This document shows, piece after piece, positions 42,551 to 51,936 of a stretch of DNA of 64,000 nucleotides. The notes under the pieces are model-generated. The model saw nothing but the letters and a program-made list of their open reading frames with translations, was not told where the DNA came from and did no database searches. Position 1 is the stretch's first letter. Each line of letters starts with the position of its first letter. The stretch is from the NCBI GenBank assembly GCA_021824575.1, contig JAKAKJ010000027.1:1-64000 (forward strand), in the 5' to 3' direction. Both the position numbers and the translations under genes were made by a program. The stretch comes from Chloroflexota bacterium. GTDB taxonomy: Bacteria; Chloroflexota; Anaerolineae; Anaerolineales; Villigracilaceae.

Positions 42551-45448
42551 ATGACTGGCTTGAATCGACCTGAAAAACATTCGCTCTCAATTCTAATTGT
42601 CGTCAAACGGGGGTACTTGTACGACTCTTTGGCACAGGTATTGGGCCAGTTGAATTTCCCCAAGCAATTCCTTCAAGCAGCATCATTGGAAGAACTCATA
42701 GCAAGGCTGGATTCCCAACCTGAGTTGATCGTTGCTGCACCGTTTACCTTGCCCGGAAAGATCGAAGACTATGAAATACTGCGGCACCGTGCGAAGGCCA
42801 GCCCGTTAATAATCATCCTACCTGAAAATACCCGCGATTATCGCGATGCTGCGGTTTTACTGGGCGCCAATGACATTGTACTGGCAAGGCGTGTTGCCGA
42901 GGATTTGATTCCCTCGGTGGAGAGATTGTTAAGCCGCAAACGGCTGGTCAGCCGCGTGGTAGGTCAGATCGCTGCCAAAGCACACACGGGCGCACCCGCG
43001 GGGGAATCTTGTTACAAGATTCCCACTTTAGATCAGAATATCCAACAAAAAAGTAACCGTGCAGTCGAACGACTGGCAACCCGCCTTTCTTCAACAAGGC
43101 CCAGCCGTTCTGTGAAAACGCAACCTTCCGTCCCGGGGACGCGGGTCTATTTGAAGGGGCTGAAACTCTCAGCAACTTCGCCCACGAACCCACTTGATGA
43201 AAAGACCATGCGCACGGCCTGTAACCTGAATTGCGGCGGACATTTTTGCGGCATGAAGGTCACCGTGCGCGGCGGGCAGATTGTTAAGATTGAGGCAGCA
43301 GATTTCCCTGACGATCGTTATCGCCGCATTTGCCTGAAAGGCATCAGCCACGTGCAGATGATGGTACATCCCGATCGGTTGCTGGTTCCGTTGAAACGAC
43401 ATGGCAAGCGCGGCTCCGGTGAGTGGGATCGCATTTCATGGGATCAGGCGTTGGACGAAATCGCATCCCACATCCAAAAATTGACTGCCAACTTTGGGGC
43501 GCAGAGCATGATGTTCTTCCCATACTCGGGGCAGTTGAGCGTCCTGAATGGAATTAGCGGAATTTATCTTCGGCTTGCCAGTGCATTGGGAGCCTCAGGT
43601 ACAAACCTGAATGAATTTGGTGTGGACAGCGCCGTACCCAGCGGCATCGAAGATACTTTTGGCAAAGGTTCAGGATACCTGGCTAACGATTTTTCCGACT
43701 TGCCCAACTCGCGCTTGGTGCTAATCTGGGGTGCGAATCCGGTTCAAAGCCGGATGAATTGGTGGCAGTTCTTTCTGGATGCCAAGCGCGGTGGGACAAA
43801 GTTAATCACTATTGATCCGCGTTTCACCACGACCGCATCCAAAAGCGATGAGTGGTTGGCTGTACGCCCTGGCACAGACCTTTATCTGGCTCTCGCCATG
43901 TTGAACAGCATCATCGAATCGAATTGGATTGACCGGGAATTTACGCTCCAGCACACCGTAGCGCCATTATTGGTACGGCAGGATACAGGTGAATATCTGC
44001 GCTGCACACCGGGCGACAATCCTTTTCGGGTATGGGATGAACAAGCGCAGAAAGCCGTCGCCCCCGATCGGGCCGCACAGCCGGCGCTGAATGGCCACTA
44101 TAAAGTTGGCAGCATAGACTGTCGTCCAGCCTTCGACCTGTTGCGCGAAATGTCGGAGCGTTACACGCCAGAATTGGCGGAACAAAAAACAGGCGTCCCA
44201 GCATCTCGCATCCGAGCATTGGCATACGCTTTCGCTCATGAAAAACCGGCGCGCATCTTTTCTCTCTATGGCATTGATCGTTGGCATAATGGCGCGACCT
44301 TTGGACGCTTGATCGCCACACTGGCTGCCCTGACCGGTAACTTGGGCAAACCGGGAGCTGGCGCTGGAGTGGATGGGTTTGCAACTGGTATTCTCTTCAC
44401 CAGCGATTTTTTGATGTATCCCGGTGGAACGAAATACCATGCCGTCAATGTCGCAGCACTGCCTCATTACGTTGTAGATGGCAAGCCCTATCCCATCAAA
44501 GGCGTGTTCGCAGCATTCAGCAATTGGATCAACCAGTGGCCAGATCAAAATTTCTTGCGCCAACAGATCTTGCCCAGACTTGACTTATTCGTAGTAGCCG
44601 ATCACTTTATGACCGAGACGGCTGGCTGGGCAGACTACGTGCTACCCGCAGCCAACCTGTTCGAGCGGGAAGATATGGTGGTGGGGCCTGGCCCCTACAT
44701 TCAATATCAGCCACAGATCATTGACCCGCCAGGCGAGTGCCGCTCCGATTTGCGGATTGCATCTGGTCTGGCCGAACGGCTGGGCTGCGGGGGATATTTT
44801 TCTGCCACGTCCAGTGAATATCTCCCTAGAATCTTTGATACCGAAAAAATGCTTGCCGGATTGTCTTTCGGTGACTTGCGAAGAAACAGCCTGCTCGAAA
44901 GGAACTGGTCCGATGCAGAGTTGGTGGCTCACCGCGAATTCAAGTTTGCTACACCCAGTGGGCGTGCGGAATTTTATGTGGAGCGCCTGCTGCCTTACTC
45001 TCATGCTTTACCGGACTACGAGCCACCTGCCGAAGCTGACCCGGATGGAAAACTGATCGAGAAATATCCGCTGGTATGCTTGACGGAGCACAGTCGCTAC
45101 CGCGTCCATTCGACTTTTGTGAACACGCCTTGGTTGCGTGAGTTGGACCAGGAACCGTACGCTGTTGTGCACCCAGACACGGCGCGTTCGCGGAACATTC
45201 GGGAAGGCGATGTGGTGCGGCTCTTCAATGATCGCGGCTTTGTAGTGTTGCGAGCACGAATCAATCAAGCCATTCCAAGCGGAGCAGTTTATTTGAGCCA
45301 GGGTTGGCAATCAGCAGATTATCACGCCGGTCATGCCCAGACCCTTACACACTCAATTGCAAATGACGAGAATGCCTATGGAGCAAATAGCTCTTTCTCT
45401 GATGTATTGGTTGAGATGGTCAAAGTGACGGAAGGGGAATTTGCATGA
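42551..45448 (+). CDS. Molybdopterin oxidoreductase (DMSO-reductase family) with N-terminal pseudo-receiver domain
   Basis: A 965-residue fusion. Residues 10-135 have the alternating strand/helix pattern of a response-regulator receiver, but the Asp pocket is gone (LSILIVVKRG, ELIVAAPF) and the Lys is absent (GANDIVLARR). A Ser/Thr/Arg-rich linker leads to a full molybdoenzyme from about residue 220. Its cluster ligands are Cys224-x3-Cys228-x4-Cys233-x27-Cys261, with LVLIWGANPVQSRMNWW, TLAALTGNLGKPGAGAG and a C-terminal cofactor domain (STFVNTPWLREL). There is no Tat signal, so the enzyme should stay in the cytoplasm. Partners follow at once: an FeS subunit (ATGA overlap) and a TorD chaperone. 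The substrate is unknown. The start codon is uncertain because no ribosome site is seen. Confidence 0.85.
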   Translation: MTGLNRPEKHSLSILIVVKRGYLYDSLAQVLGQLNFPKQFLQAASLEELIARLDSQPELIVAAPFTLPGKIEDYEILRHRAKASPLIIILPENTRDYRDAAVLLGANDIVLARRVAEDLIPSVERLLSRKRLVSRVVGQIAAKAHTGAPAGESCYKIPTLDQNIQQKSNRAVERLATRLSSTRPSRSVKTQPSVPGTRVYLKGLKLSATSPTNPLDEKTMRTACNLNCGGHFCGMKVTVRGGQIVKIEAADFPDDRYRRICLKGISHVQMMVHPDRLLVPLKRHGKRGSGEWDRISWDQALDEIASHIQKLTANFGAQSMMFFPYSGQLSVLNGISGIYLRLASALGASGTNLNEFGVDSAVPSGIEDTFGKGSGYLANDFSDLPNSRLVLIWGANPVQSRMNWWQFFLDAKRGGTKLITIDPRFTTTASKSDEWLAVRPGTDLYLALAMLNSIIESNWIDREFTLQHTVAPLLVRQDTGEYLRCTPGDNPFRVWDEQAQKAVAPDRAAQPALNGHYKVGSIDCRPAFDLLREMSERYTPELAEQKTGVPASRIRALAYAFAHEKPARIFSLYGIDRWHNGATFGRLIATLAALTGNLGKPGAGAGVDGFATGILFTSDFLMYPGGTKYHAVNVAALPHYVVDGKPYPIKGVFAAFSNWINQWPDQNFLRQQILPRLDLFVVADHFMTETAGWADYVLPAANLFEREDMVVGPGPYIQYQPQIIDPPGECRSDLRIASGLAERLGCGGYFSATSSEYLPRIFDTEKMLAGLSFGDLRRNSLLERNWSDAELVAHREFKFATPSGRAEFYVERLLPYSHALPDYEPPAEADPDGKLIEKYPLVCLTEHSRYRVHSTFVNTPWLRELDQEPYAVVHPDTARSRNIREGDVVRLFNDRGFVVLRARINQAIPSGAVYLSQGWQSADYHAGHAQTLTHSIANDENAYGANSSFSDVLVEMVKVTEGEFA

Positions 45449-46062
45449 AGCACTACGTGATGGTCATTGACTTGCAAGCCTGCACCGGCTGCAACACGTG
45501 CTCCGTGGCGTGCAAGCAGGAGAACAACCTACCTGAAAATGTATGGTGGACCGAAGTGTTGACGCTCGGCTCAGATGGGAATGACATGCCGGCTGGTGTG
45601 TATCCGGAACTGACCATGGATTACCTGCCGATGGGTTGCCAGCATTGCGCCAATGCGCCCTGCGTAGAAGTTTGTCCATCCACGGCTACTTATCGGTTGG
45701 AGACTGGTGTAGTGGTGCAAGACCCAAGTCTGTGCATCGGTTGCCGCTACTGTATGATGGTTTGTCCATTTACCGGGGTGCGGGTGTTCTCAGAAGACCA
45801 GCAACCTTATGCTACTTCATTTCCAACTGGCAGCAATCCCGTGATCCATCGGCCCAAGACGGTTGAGAAATGCACGTTTTGTGCCCATCGTCTGGAGCGG
45901 GGCTTGGAACCCGCTTGCGTGGAAACCTGCCCCATGCGCGCCCGCACGTTTGGCGATATCAGCGATCCCACTAGTGAAGTCTCGGAATTGTTACGCACGC
46001 GTTCGCACTTTCAACTCTTGATCGAAAAAGGAACAGAACCTTCTGTTTACTATCTGACATGA
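45445..46062 (+). CDS. DmsB/NrfC-like four-cluster ferredoxin subunit (cytoplasmic complex)
   Basis: A 205-residue electron-transfer subunit with four Cys groups: CTGCNTCSVACKQ, CQHCANAPCVEVCP, CIGCRYCMMVCPF and CTFCAHRL with CVETCP. This is the normal pattern for four [4Fe-4S] clusters, as in DmsB/PhsB. It overlaps the end of the pseudo-receiver molybdoenzyme gene by four bases and the TorD gene by four bases. It has no signal peptide. No membrane anchor gene follows in this operon, so its electron donor may be a soluble ferredoxin or the polyferredoxin encoded at 49411. Confidence 0.92.
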   Translation: MKHYVMVIDLQACTGCNTCSVACKQENNLPENVWWTEVLTLGSDGNDMPAGVYPELTMDYLPMGCQHCANAPCVEVCPSTATYRLETGVVVQDPSLCIGCRYCMMVCPFTGVRVFSEDQQPYATSFPTGSNPVIHRPKTVEKCTFCAHRLERGLEPACVETCPMRARTFGDISDPTSEVSELLRTRSHFQLLIEKGTEPSVYYLT

Positions 46063-46781
46063 ACAATAGAGAAATCAACCTTCCCGCTTCAAACAATGTT
46101 GTCGATGATCCGATTGGTCGTGCTTGTGGCATCCTGACTTCCGTATCTCGTAGCCGTGCCACGATCTATCGCTGGTTGTCGCTGGGCTTTTATCCTCCTG
46201 ACCGGGAATGGGTCGAGGCTGTTAATCGGGAACAACTTACAGCGGAGTTGACCGATGCGACTTCCTGGCTTGGCGCAGATCAGCAAAAGTTGCTCCTTGA
46301 AATTGAAAGGCTGGCTGGTCATCAACGATCTCCGTTGGAAGAATGGCAGGCGGAATATAACCGCCTGTTTGGCAAAAGCATCCAGTACGTTTCGCCGCGG
46401 GAAGGCAGTTATCGCTGGCGCGATGTTTTGCATATGACCGAGACCACCGACAACTTGACGGCAGCTTTACAACAGGAATATCACCAGTTCGGTTTGTTGC
46501 CGCTCACAGGCATGGAAGATACGGTGGCGGTCGAATGTGAATTTCTGGCGTACCTTTGCGAACGAGAGACCGAAAACTGGGCTGCTCATTCCATGAGTTC
46601 TGCGCGCGAACTGCGCCAACAGCAGCGGAACTTTTTGATCAATCATCTAGGCCTATGGTTCCCTGAATTCTCGCGCAATGTAACTGATTGCGCGGCTGAT
46701 TCTTTCTACGATCATTTTGCGAGTTTCGGGAATATCTGGCTGTCCTTCGAGTACGGGGCAGGGTACCTGGGAGTCGCATGA
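46059..46781 (+). CDS. TorD/DmsD-family molybdoenzyme chaperone
   Basis: A 240-residue all-helical protein that matches TorD-type chaperones. Features include RSRATIYRWLSLGFYPPDREWV, EWQAEYNRLFGKSIQYVSPREG (the conserved Y/F-x2-LF...P-x-E patch), and the loop MEDTVAVECEFLAYLCERE followed by a C-terminal helix pair. These chaperones hold a molybdoenzyme for cofactor insertion. Here the partner enzyme has no Tat signal, so the role must be maturation rather than export control. ATGA overlaps with both neighbours tie it to the complex and to the kinase gene. Confidence 0.85.
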   Translation: MNNREINLPASNNVVDDPIGRACGILTSVSRSRATIYRWLSLGFYPPDREWVEAVNREQLTAELTDATSWLGADQQKLLLEIERLAGHQRSPLEEWQAEYNRLFGKSIQYVSPREGSYRWRDVLHMTETTDNLTAALQQEYHQFGLLPLTGMEDTVAVECEFLAYLCERETENWAAHSMSSARELRQQQRNFLINHLGLWFPEFSRNVTDCAADSFYDHFASFGNIWLSFEYGAGYLGVA

Positions 46782-48706
46782 GCATGATGACGATCTATTT
46801 CATCAGCGGGCTTGCGGCTTTTAGTTTGGGGTTGGCAGTGCTGCTCGAAAACCGCGATTCAAGCCGCTTGCCGTTGGGAGGACAACTTCCCTGGCTGGCT
46901 GCCTTTGGATTTGCGTATGGGCTGGTGGAATGGCTCGATATGTTTTTGGGATATGGACCGTCACCTGCATCGCGGTCAGTGCTAATCACTGCCCGCTCAA
47001 TCCTTCTGCCTCTCTCGGCATTGTTGCTCGTCCGCTTTGGCGTTGGCTTGGTAAATGATGCGGGTCCCATCCCGGATTGGATTGAGCTATCGCCGATTCT
47101 GTTGATCGTCCCGTTTGGTTTGCTGCTGGGATACGCGTTGGTGGTCGCGTTGACTTCACCTTCTCTAGCCACTGCCGCGGATATGTGGTCACGCTACCTA
47201 TTGTTTCTACCTGGCAATATTTTGGCTGCTTTTGGCTTTTATCGCCAGTGGCGCGGACTTAAAGATGCAAACTTGAGCGAGGTACGTGGCCAGGTTTTGG
47301 GAGCATCCATTGCTTTTGTCCTCAACGCCCTTGTTGTGGGTCTGATTGTCTCGCCTGCTCCGCATCTGCTGGCTCCGTGGCTGAACGATGACATGATTCT
47401 GGCATTGACTAGAATTCCCGTTCAATTCTGGCGCATGGTATCTAGCTTGGCGTTGTTATTTTTCGTCGTCCGCGCACTGAACGTCTTTGAAGCCGAACGC
47501 AGACATCAACTGAAGAAACTGGATGAAGAACGCACTCATGCCCAGGATGCTACCCTGATGGCGCAGTTGGAGGCCCGCCAAGTAGCAGAAAACTGGACAG
47601 ATGCGTTAGTCAGCTTGAGCCGCCGCGTCGCCAACATGGACAACGTGGATGATACTTTGATGGAAATCGTTGCGATGGCCAGACGCTTGTTAGATGCAGA
47701 TACAGCTGTGCTGGGGCTCTGGGATGAAAACATGGAACATCTGTTGGCAAAATGCTATGCCACTCTCGATGGCGCTTTCATGGCTAACGACCAACCGGTG
47801 ACAATCAACTTGATCTTAAAAGCCATCCGTTCAAGCAACCCCAGCCGCTACCCCGAAGATTTCCGCGTTTCCAACCAACCCTGGGAATGCCCATTCCTGA
47901 ATCGGGAGGTCAAGTCAACGGCTATAGTGCCATTGCACTTGGAAGATCAATCTTTTGGCGGTTTATGGGTTGCTCGTGTGGATGAACGTTCATTTTCGCC
48001 AACCGACATCATGGGATTGGAACGACTAGCTGATCAAGCCGTCATTGCCATCGAACATGCGCTGATGACCAAACGCGTGCAATCGTTGGCAATCTACGAG
48101 GAACGGACGCGCATTGCCCGTGAGATGCATGACGGTGTAGCCCAAATTCTAGGCTATCTGAATTTGGAAATGCAAACCTTGGAATCGTTGCTTGAACAAG
48201 GAGACAATAAAACTGCTTTGTCCGAAATACGCAAGGCAAAACAGAGCATCAAGCTAACCCACGACGACGTCCGCGAAAACATCCTCAGTTTGCGAACCAC
48301 GCTCTCAGGGGAAGAAGGACTGATCCCGGCTTTGGAGAAATACGTGAGTGAGTTTGGTATCCAGACCGGGATTGATACCCACTTAATGTGCGACATGAAA
48401 ACCCAGCCTCACTTATCGCCGGTGGCTGAGGCACAGCTGGTGCGTATCATTCAAGAGGCGCTGGCAAACGTGCGGAAACACGCCCACGCCAGTCAGGTAC
48501 AAGTCAACCTGGCCTGCCACGACCATTCATTATGCACAACAATCACGGACGATGGAATTGGCTTTGCCAATGTTCCCACGCGCGGCCATTATGGCCTGGC
48601 CACCATGCGCGAACGCGCGAAGGAAGCCAATGGTGGATTGACCATTACATCGCGTGAGAACGAAGGTACGCAGGTCAAACTTTGGCTGCCTTTGATGCAG
48701 CAGTAA
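46778..48706 (+). CDS. Sensor histidine kinase: 7-TM N-terminus, GAF, HisKA_3, HATPase
   Basis: A 642-residue protein. About seven hydrophobic helices (residues 3-240) form a membrane sensor. They are followed by a coiled coil, a GAF domain (about 275-430, with Cys in LAKCYATLDG and PWECPFL), His451 in RTRIAREMHDGVAQILGYL and an ATPase domain (IIQEALANVRKHAHASQ, ITDDGIGF). The GAF Cys residues might hold an FeS or haem group, but no clear ligand set is visible. The gene overlaps the TorD stop (ATGA) and precedes its response regulator by 20 bases. It likely reports membrane or redox state to the same operon. Confidence 0.9.
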   Translation: MSMMTIYFISGLAAFSLGLAVLLENRDSSRLPLGGQLPWLAAFGFAYGLVEWLDMFLGYGPSPASRSVLITARSILLPLSALLLVRFGVGLVNDAGPIPDWIELSPILLIVPFGLLLGYALVVALTSPSLATAADMWSRYLLFLPGNILAAFGFYRQWRGLKDANLSEVRGQVLGASIAFVLNALVVGLIVSPAPHLLAPWLNDDMILALTRIPVQFWRMVSSLALLFFVVRALNVFEAERRHQLKKLDEERTHAQDATLMAQLEARQVAENWTDALVSLSRRVANMDNVDDTLMEIVAMARRLLDADTAVLGLWDENMEHLLAKCYATLDGAFMANDQPVTINLILKAIRSSNPSRYPEDFRVSNQPWECPFLNREVKSTAIVPLHLEDQSFGGLWVARVDERSFSPTDIMGLERLADQAVIAIEHALMTKRVQSLAIYEERTRIAREMHDGVAQILGYLNLEMQTLESLLEQGDNKTALSEIRKAKQSIKLTHDDVRENILSLRTTLSGEEGLIPALEKYVSEFGIQTGIDTHLMCDMKTQPHLSPVAEAQLVRIIQEALANVRKHAHASQVQVNLACHDHSLCTTITDDGIGFANVPTRGHYGLATMRERAKEANGGLTITSRENEGTQVKLWLPLMQQ

Positions 48707-48726
48707 TTATTGAATTGGAGTTATGA

Positions 48727-49395
48727 ATGCTTCCGCTAAAAATTTTGGTCGCTGACGACCATCAACTTTTCAGGCAGGGATTGGTCAGTTTGATGCAGAC
48801 CCGCCCTGATTTGGTGAAGGTTGTAGGGGAGGCTTCCTCAGGCCGCGAGGCTGTTGCTTTGGTTCGGGAACTTCGGCCTGATGTTGTATTGCTTGACATC
48901 TTCATGCCGGAAGGAGATGGATTGCAGGCCGCCAGAGCTATCCGTGAGACTGCGCCCGAGACGGCCATTGTCATGTTGACATCCTCCGAGCTGGATGAGC
49001 ATTTGCACGAAGCCATGCGAATTGGTGTCTCTGGTTACTTATTGAAAAATCTGAACTCTTGCGAATTATTTGATCTGTTGGGCGGGATCGAACGCGGCGA
49101 GGCTGCCATGACTCGCACGATGGCTGCCCGGGTCTTACGAGAAGCTTCGCGTCATTCAAGTGAATCCGGCCTGCCTTCAGATGAATTGACTGAACGCGAG
49201 ATCGAAGTGCTGCGACTGATCGTTCAGGGCGCAAGCAACCCTGAAATTGCGCAACAACTGTGCATTACGGTGAACACGGTCAAATCACATGTGAAGAACA
49301 TCCTGTACAAGCTGCGTCTGGAAAATCGAACTCAGGTAGCGGCTTACGCCATGCAGTCCGGGTTGGTTCTTAGCGTGAGCGATTCAACCAATTGA
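48727..49395 (+). CDS. LuxR/NarL-family response regulator
   Basis: A 222-residue regulator with pocket Asp10-Asp11, phospho-acceptor Asp57 in DVVLLDIFMPEGDG and a C-terminal LuxR helix-turn-helix (ELTEREIEVLRLIVQG, then ASNPEIAQQLCITVNTVKSH). It partners the 7-TM kinase just upstream and is distinct from the regulator at 41788. With the same-strand genes on each side it lies inside one long operon. Confidence 0.92.
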   Translation: MLPLKILVADDHQLFRQGLVSLMQTRPDLVKVVGEASSGREAVALVRELRPDVVLLDIFMPEGDGLQAARAIRETAPETAIVMLTSSELDEHLHEAMRIGVSGYLLKNLNSCELFDLLGGIERGEAAMTRTMAARVLREASRHSSESGLPSDELTEREIEVLRLIVQGASNPEIAQQLCITVNTVKSHVKNILYKLRLENRTQVAAYAMQSGLVLSVSDSTN

Positions 49396-49410
49396 GTTTC
49401 AGGTGAAGCG

Positions 49411-50592
49411 ATGGAATTTCTTACTGTAATGGAACGTTTGGCAGCCCTCGATCATTCTGCGGTGACGTATAACCCGGGACACTGCCTGCATGCTCGCGAT
49501 AAATTTGTTGAATGTGAGCTTTGCTTGGGCATATGTCCGGCGGAAGCAATTCAACCCGGAAAACCGCCTCGTTTCAATGCCGACGCTTGCTCCGGTTGTT
49601 TGGCCTGTCTGCCATTGTGTCCATCCGGTGCTTTCAACGCGGACGATGCAGTCCGCGATCTGCTCAATTGCATAACGCACGTCGAGAGCATGCAGATCGA
49701 GTTGGTCTGTCAAGCCAATCCACATGCGGAGAACGGCGTTTCAAAAGATACGGTGGGAATCTGTGTGCGCGGCTGTTTGGCTGGGCTTGGCAGTGGAACG
49801 TATCTCGCTCTAGCTGCGATGAGTTTGGAGAAAGTGACCGTTCGTTTGGATGCGTGTTCCGAGTGTCCGTGGAATCTGCTAAAAGGGCAAATTGAAAAAC
49901 AAGTCGAAAATGCCAATTATTTGTTATCGGCGTGGAATAAGGATGACTTTATACAAACCGCGACTGAACTTGAAACGAGTTGTCAGCGTCCGCTATGGGA
50001 GGCGCAGAATCCACCCCTTTCGCGGCGTGACTTGTTCATCATGCTCTCGCATCAAGGACAGACGACTTTGGCGCGTGCCATCGAAAAAGAAGGAACGCCC
50101 AGGGGCAAGCAGGCAGGGCGCGGATACCGACGAGCGGCAAATGCCATCGCACATTTGCCGAAACCTGAAAAGGATATATCCCTGGATCGACTGGGATTTG
50201 GCATTGTGACAGTGAGCGATGCTTGTACGGCTTGCGGCAGTTGTGCGCGCTTCTGCCCCACCGGTGCGCTCGATTTTGAAATTGACAAAGAAGCCTGCAC
50301 TTATTCGCTGAGTTTTACGCCGCAACAATGTATCGGCTGTCAGGCTTGCTTGCATGTGTGCGCTGATGAGGCTGTTAGTTTGGACGTGGCTCCTTCACTG
50401 GATCAAATTTTTAAGTCTAAAGAACCGCTTGTCATTCGTAGTGGAGAATTATCTCGTTGTGCAAATTGCCATGCCTACTTTGCCGCCCGTCCCGAAATCC
50501 GTCTATGTCCAAACTGTGAGTTCCGCCAGAAGAATCCTTTTGGCTCGCGTTTGCCCAAGGGATTCAATTTTTCCAAAGCGAGAGAATCATGA
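49411..50592 (+). CDS. Polyferredoxin-type 4Fe-4S protein with C-terminal Cys4 motif
   Basis: A 393-residue soluble protein. The N-terminal part has CELCLGICPAEA and CSGCLACLPLCPSG cluster motifs. A middle region of about 150 residues includes CVRGCLAGLGSG and CSECPWNLLKG. A second pair follows (CTACGSCARFCPTG and CIGCQACLHVCADE). A final CANCHAYFAARPEIRLCPNC looks like a metal ribbon. At least four FeS clusters are expected. No signal peptide or membrane helix is visible. The stop overlaps the radical SAM gene (ATGA), so the two act together, perhaps as electron carrier and maturase for the molybdoenzymes (inference). Confidence 0.82.
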   Translation: MEFLTVMERLAALDHSAVTYNPGHCLHARDKFVECELCLGICPAEAIQPGKPPRFNADACSGCLACLPLCPSGAFNADDAVRDLLNCITHVESMQIELVCQANPHAENGVSKDTVGICVRGCLAGLGSGTYLALAAMSLEKVTVRLDACSECPWNLLKGQIEKQVENANYLLSAWNKDDFIQTATELETSCQRPLWEAQNPPLSRRDLFIMLSHQGQTTLARAIEKEGTPRGKQAGRGYRRAANAIAHLPKPEKDISLDRLGFGIVTVSDACTACGSCARFCPTGALDFEIDKEACTYSLSFTPQQCIGCQACLHVCADEAVSLDVAPSLDQIFKSKEPLVIRSGELSRCANCHAYFAARPEIRLCPNCEFRQKNPFGSRLPKGFNFSKARES

Positions 50593-51914
50593 TTGCTGAT
50601 ATTGACCGCGATACGTTAACGAAGATCAAGAATAATGCATTGCGGGATTATGCTCGGAAATATGTGAATATCTACGATGACTTCCTAAAACAAATCGCAG
50701 ACTTTGGCGTTGAATTGGAGACGTACGATAACCACATGGAAATTGTGGAGCGATTGGAGCGATTGCGTCAGAAGGGCGCATATCTGCGTAATGACAACAA
50801 GAGTGTTTACATTAATAATATTTCACCGTCCTGTGTGGCTTGTCAGACCGGGGTAGGCAGCGCAACCTACTTCATCTCACTGCGCTGTCATCGCAATTGT
50901 TTCTATTGCTTCAATCCCAACCAAGAAAATTACGAACGCTTCTCCACAGAAAAGCGGGATGTTTCAGCAGAATTGGAAAGCGCGGCGGCGCAACACGTTC
51001 GTTTGCAGCATCTGGCTTTGACGGGTGGCGAACCACTACTCTTTAAAGAAAAGGCTTTGGATTTCTTCCAAACTGCACAACAAAAATACCCGCGCGCTTA
51101 CACGCGTTTATATACCAGCGGCGATCAAGCGGATGCAACTACATTGAAAGCTTTGAAAGAGGCCGGCTTGCAGGAAATCCGCTTCAGTATCCGTATGCAC
51201 GATACGGAAAAGGCGCGCCATTTTACCCTGGACCGTATTCGATTGGCAAAGGAATATATCCCTTATGTGATGGTCGAGATGCCGGTGATGCCCGGCACGT
51301 TGGACGACATGAAAAGCATCCTGACCGAACTGGAACAAATTGGCATCTTCAGCATTAACCTGTTGGAACTATGTTTCCCGCTTAACAATGCCGCCGAATT
51401 TCAGAAACGCGGTTATCACATCAAAGCCCGGCCTTATCGTGTGCTCTACAATTATTGGTATGCAGGTGGCCTGCCGATTGCAGGTAGTGAAGAACTCTGC
51501 CTGGATTTGTTGGAGTTTGCAATTGATTCCGGATTCAAAATGGGGGTGCACTATTGCTCGTTGGAAAACAAACATACCGGGCAGATTTATCAGCAAAATC
51601 AGGCAGGAATGCCATCATCCATGATTGCTGCTTCGAGGAAAGATTTCTTTCTGAAAACGGCCAAAGTATTTGGAGATGATATCCCAAAAGTAAAGGAGAT
51701 TTTTGAAAGGAAGAAAAAAATAGCTTATCAAGAACAACCCGATTATGGCTACCTTGAGTTCAACGTCAGCCACATCCGGCAGCTTTTCAACCTGGACGTC
51801 GAGATTGGAATCTCGACCAGCGTGCTCGAACAGCGTGCAGATGGACAAGTACTACGTGAACTCAGGCTCGATTTGACAACCCCGCAATCCTTCGATTATT
51901 CAAAGGATATATAA
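50589..51914 (+). CDS. Radical SAM protein of unknown function
   Basis: A 441-residue enzyme. The radical SAM motif CHRNCFYCFNPNQ lies near residue 100, with GGEPLLFKEKAL and a TIM-barrel-like run following. An upstream pair (CVACQTGVGSATYFIS) may bind an extra metal. The first 75 residues are helical and charged. It resembles general radical SAM enzymes more than MoaA, PqqE or SPASM maturases, as no C-terminal Cys-rich domain is present. ATGA coupling to the polyferredoxin gene and position between regulators and Tat genes suggest maturation of, or a product used by, the molybdoenzymes. Confidence 0.8.
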   Translation: MIADIDRDTLTKIKNNALRDYARKYVNIYDDFLKQIADFGVELETYDNHMEIVERLERLRQKGAYLRNDNKSVYINNISPSCVACQTGVGSATYFISLRCHRNCFYCFNPNQENYERFSTEKRDVSAELESAAAQHVRLQHLALTGGEPLLFKEKALDFFQTAQQKYPRAYTRLYTSGDQADATTLKALKEAGLQEIRFSIRMHDTEKARHFTLDRIRLAKEYIPYVMVEMPVMPGTLDDMKSILTELEQIGIFSINLLELCFPLNNAAEFQKRGYHIKARPYRVLYNYWYAGGLPIAGSEELCLDLLEFAIDSGFKMGVHYCSLENKHTGQIYQQNQAGMPSSMIAASRKDFFLKTAKVFGDDIPKVKEIFERKKKIAYQEQPDYGYLEFNVSHIRQLFNLDVEIGISTSVLEQRADGQVLRELRLDLTTPQSFDYSKDI

Positions 51915-51936
51915 ATCTAAAAACAAGGAGAACAAA

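Noticed and set aside
42551-43200. Tat signal on the fused molybdoenzyme
   Set aside because: The N-terminus is a receiver-like fold; no Arg-Arg motif followed by a hydrophobic stretch was found before the first Cys.
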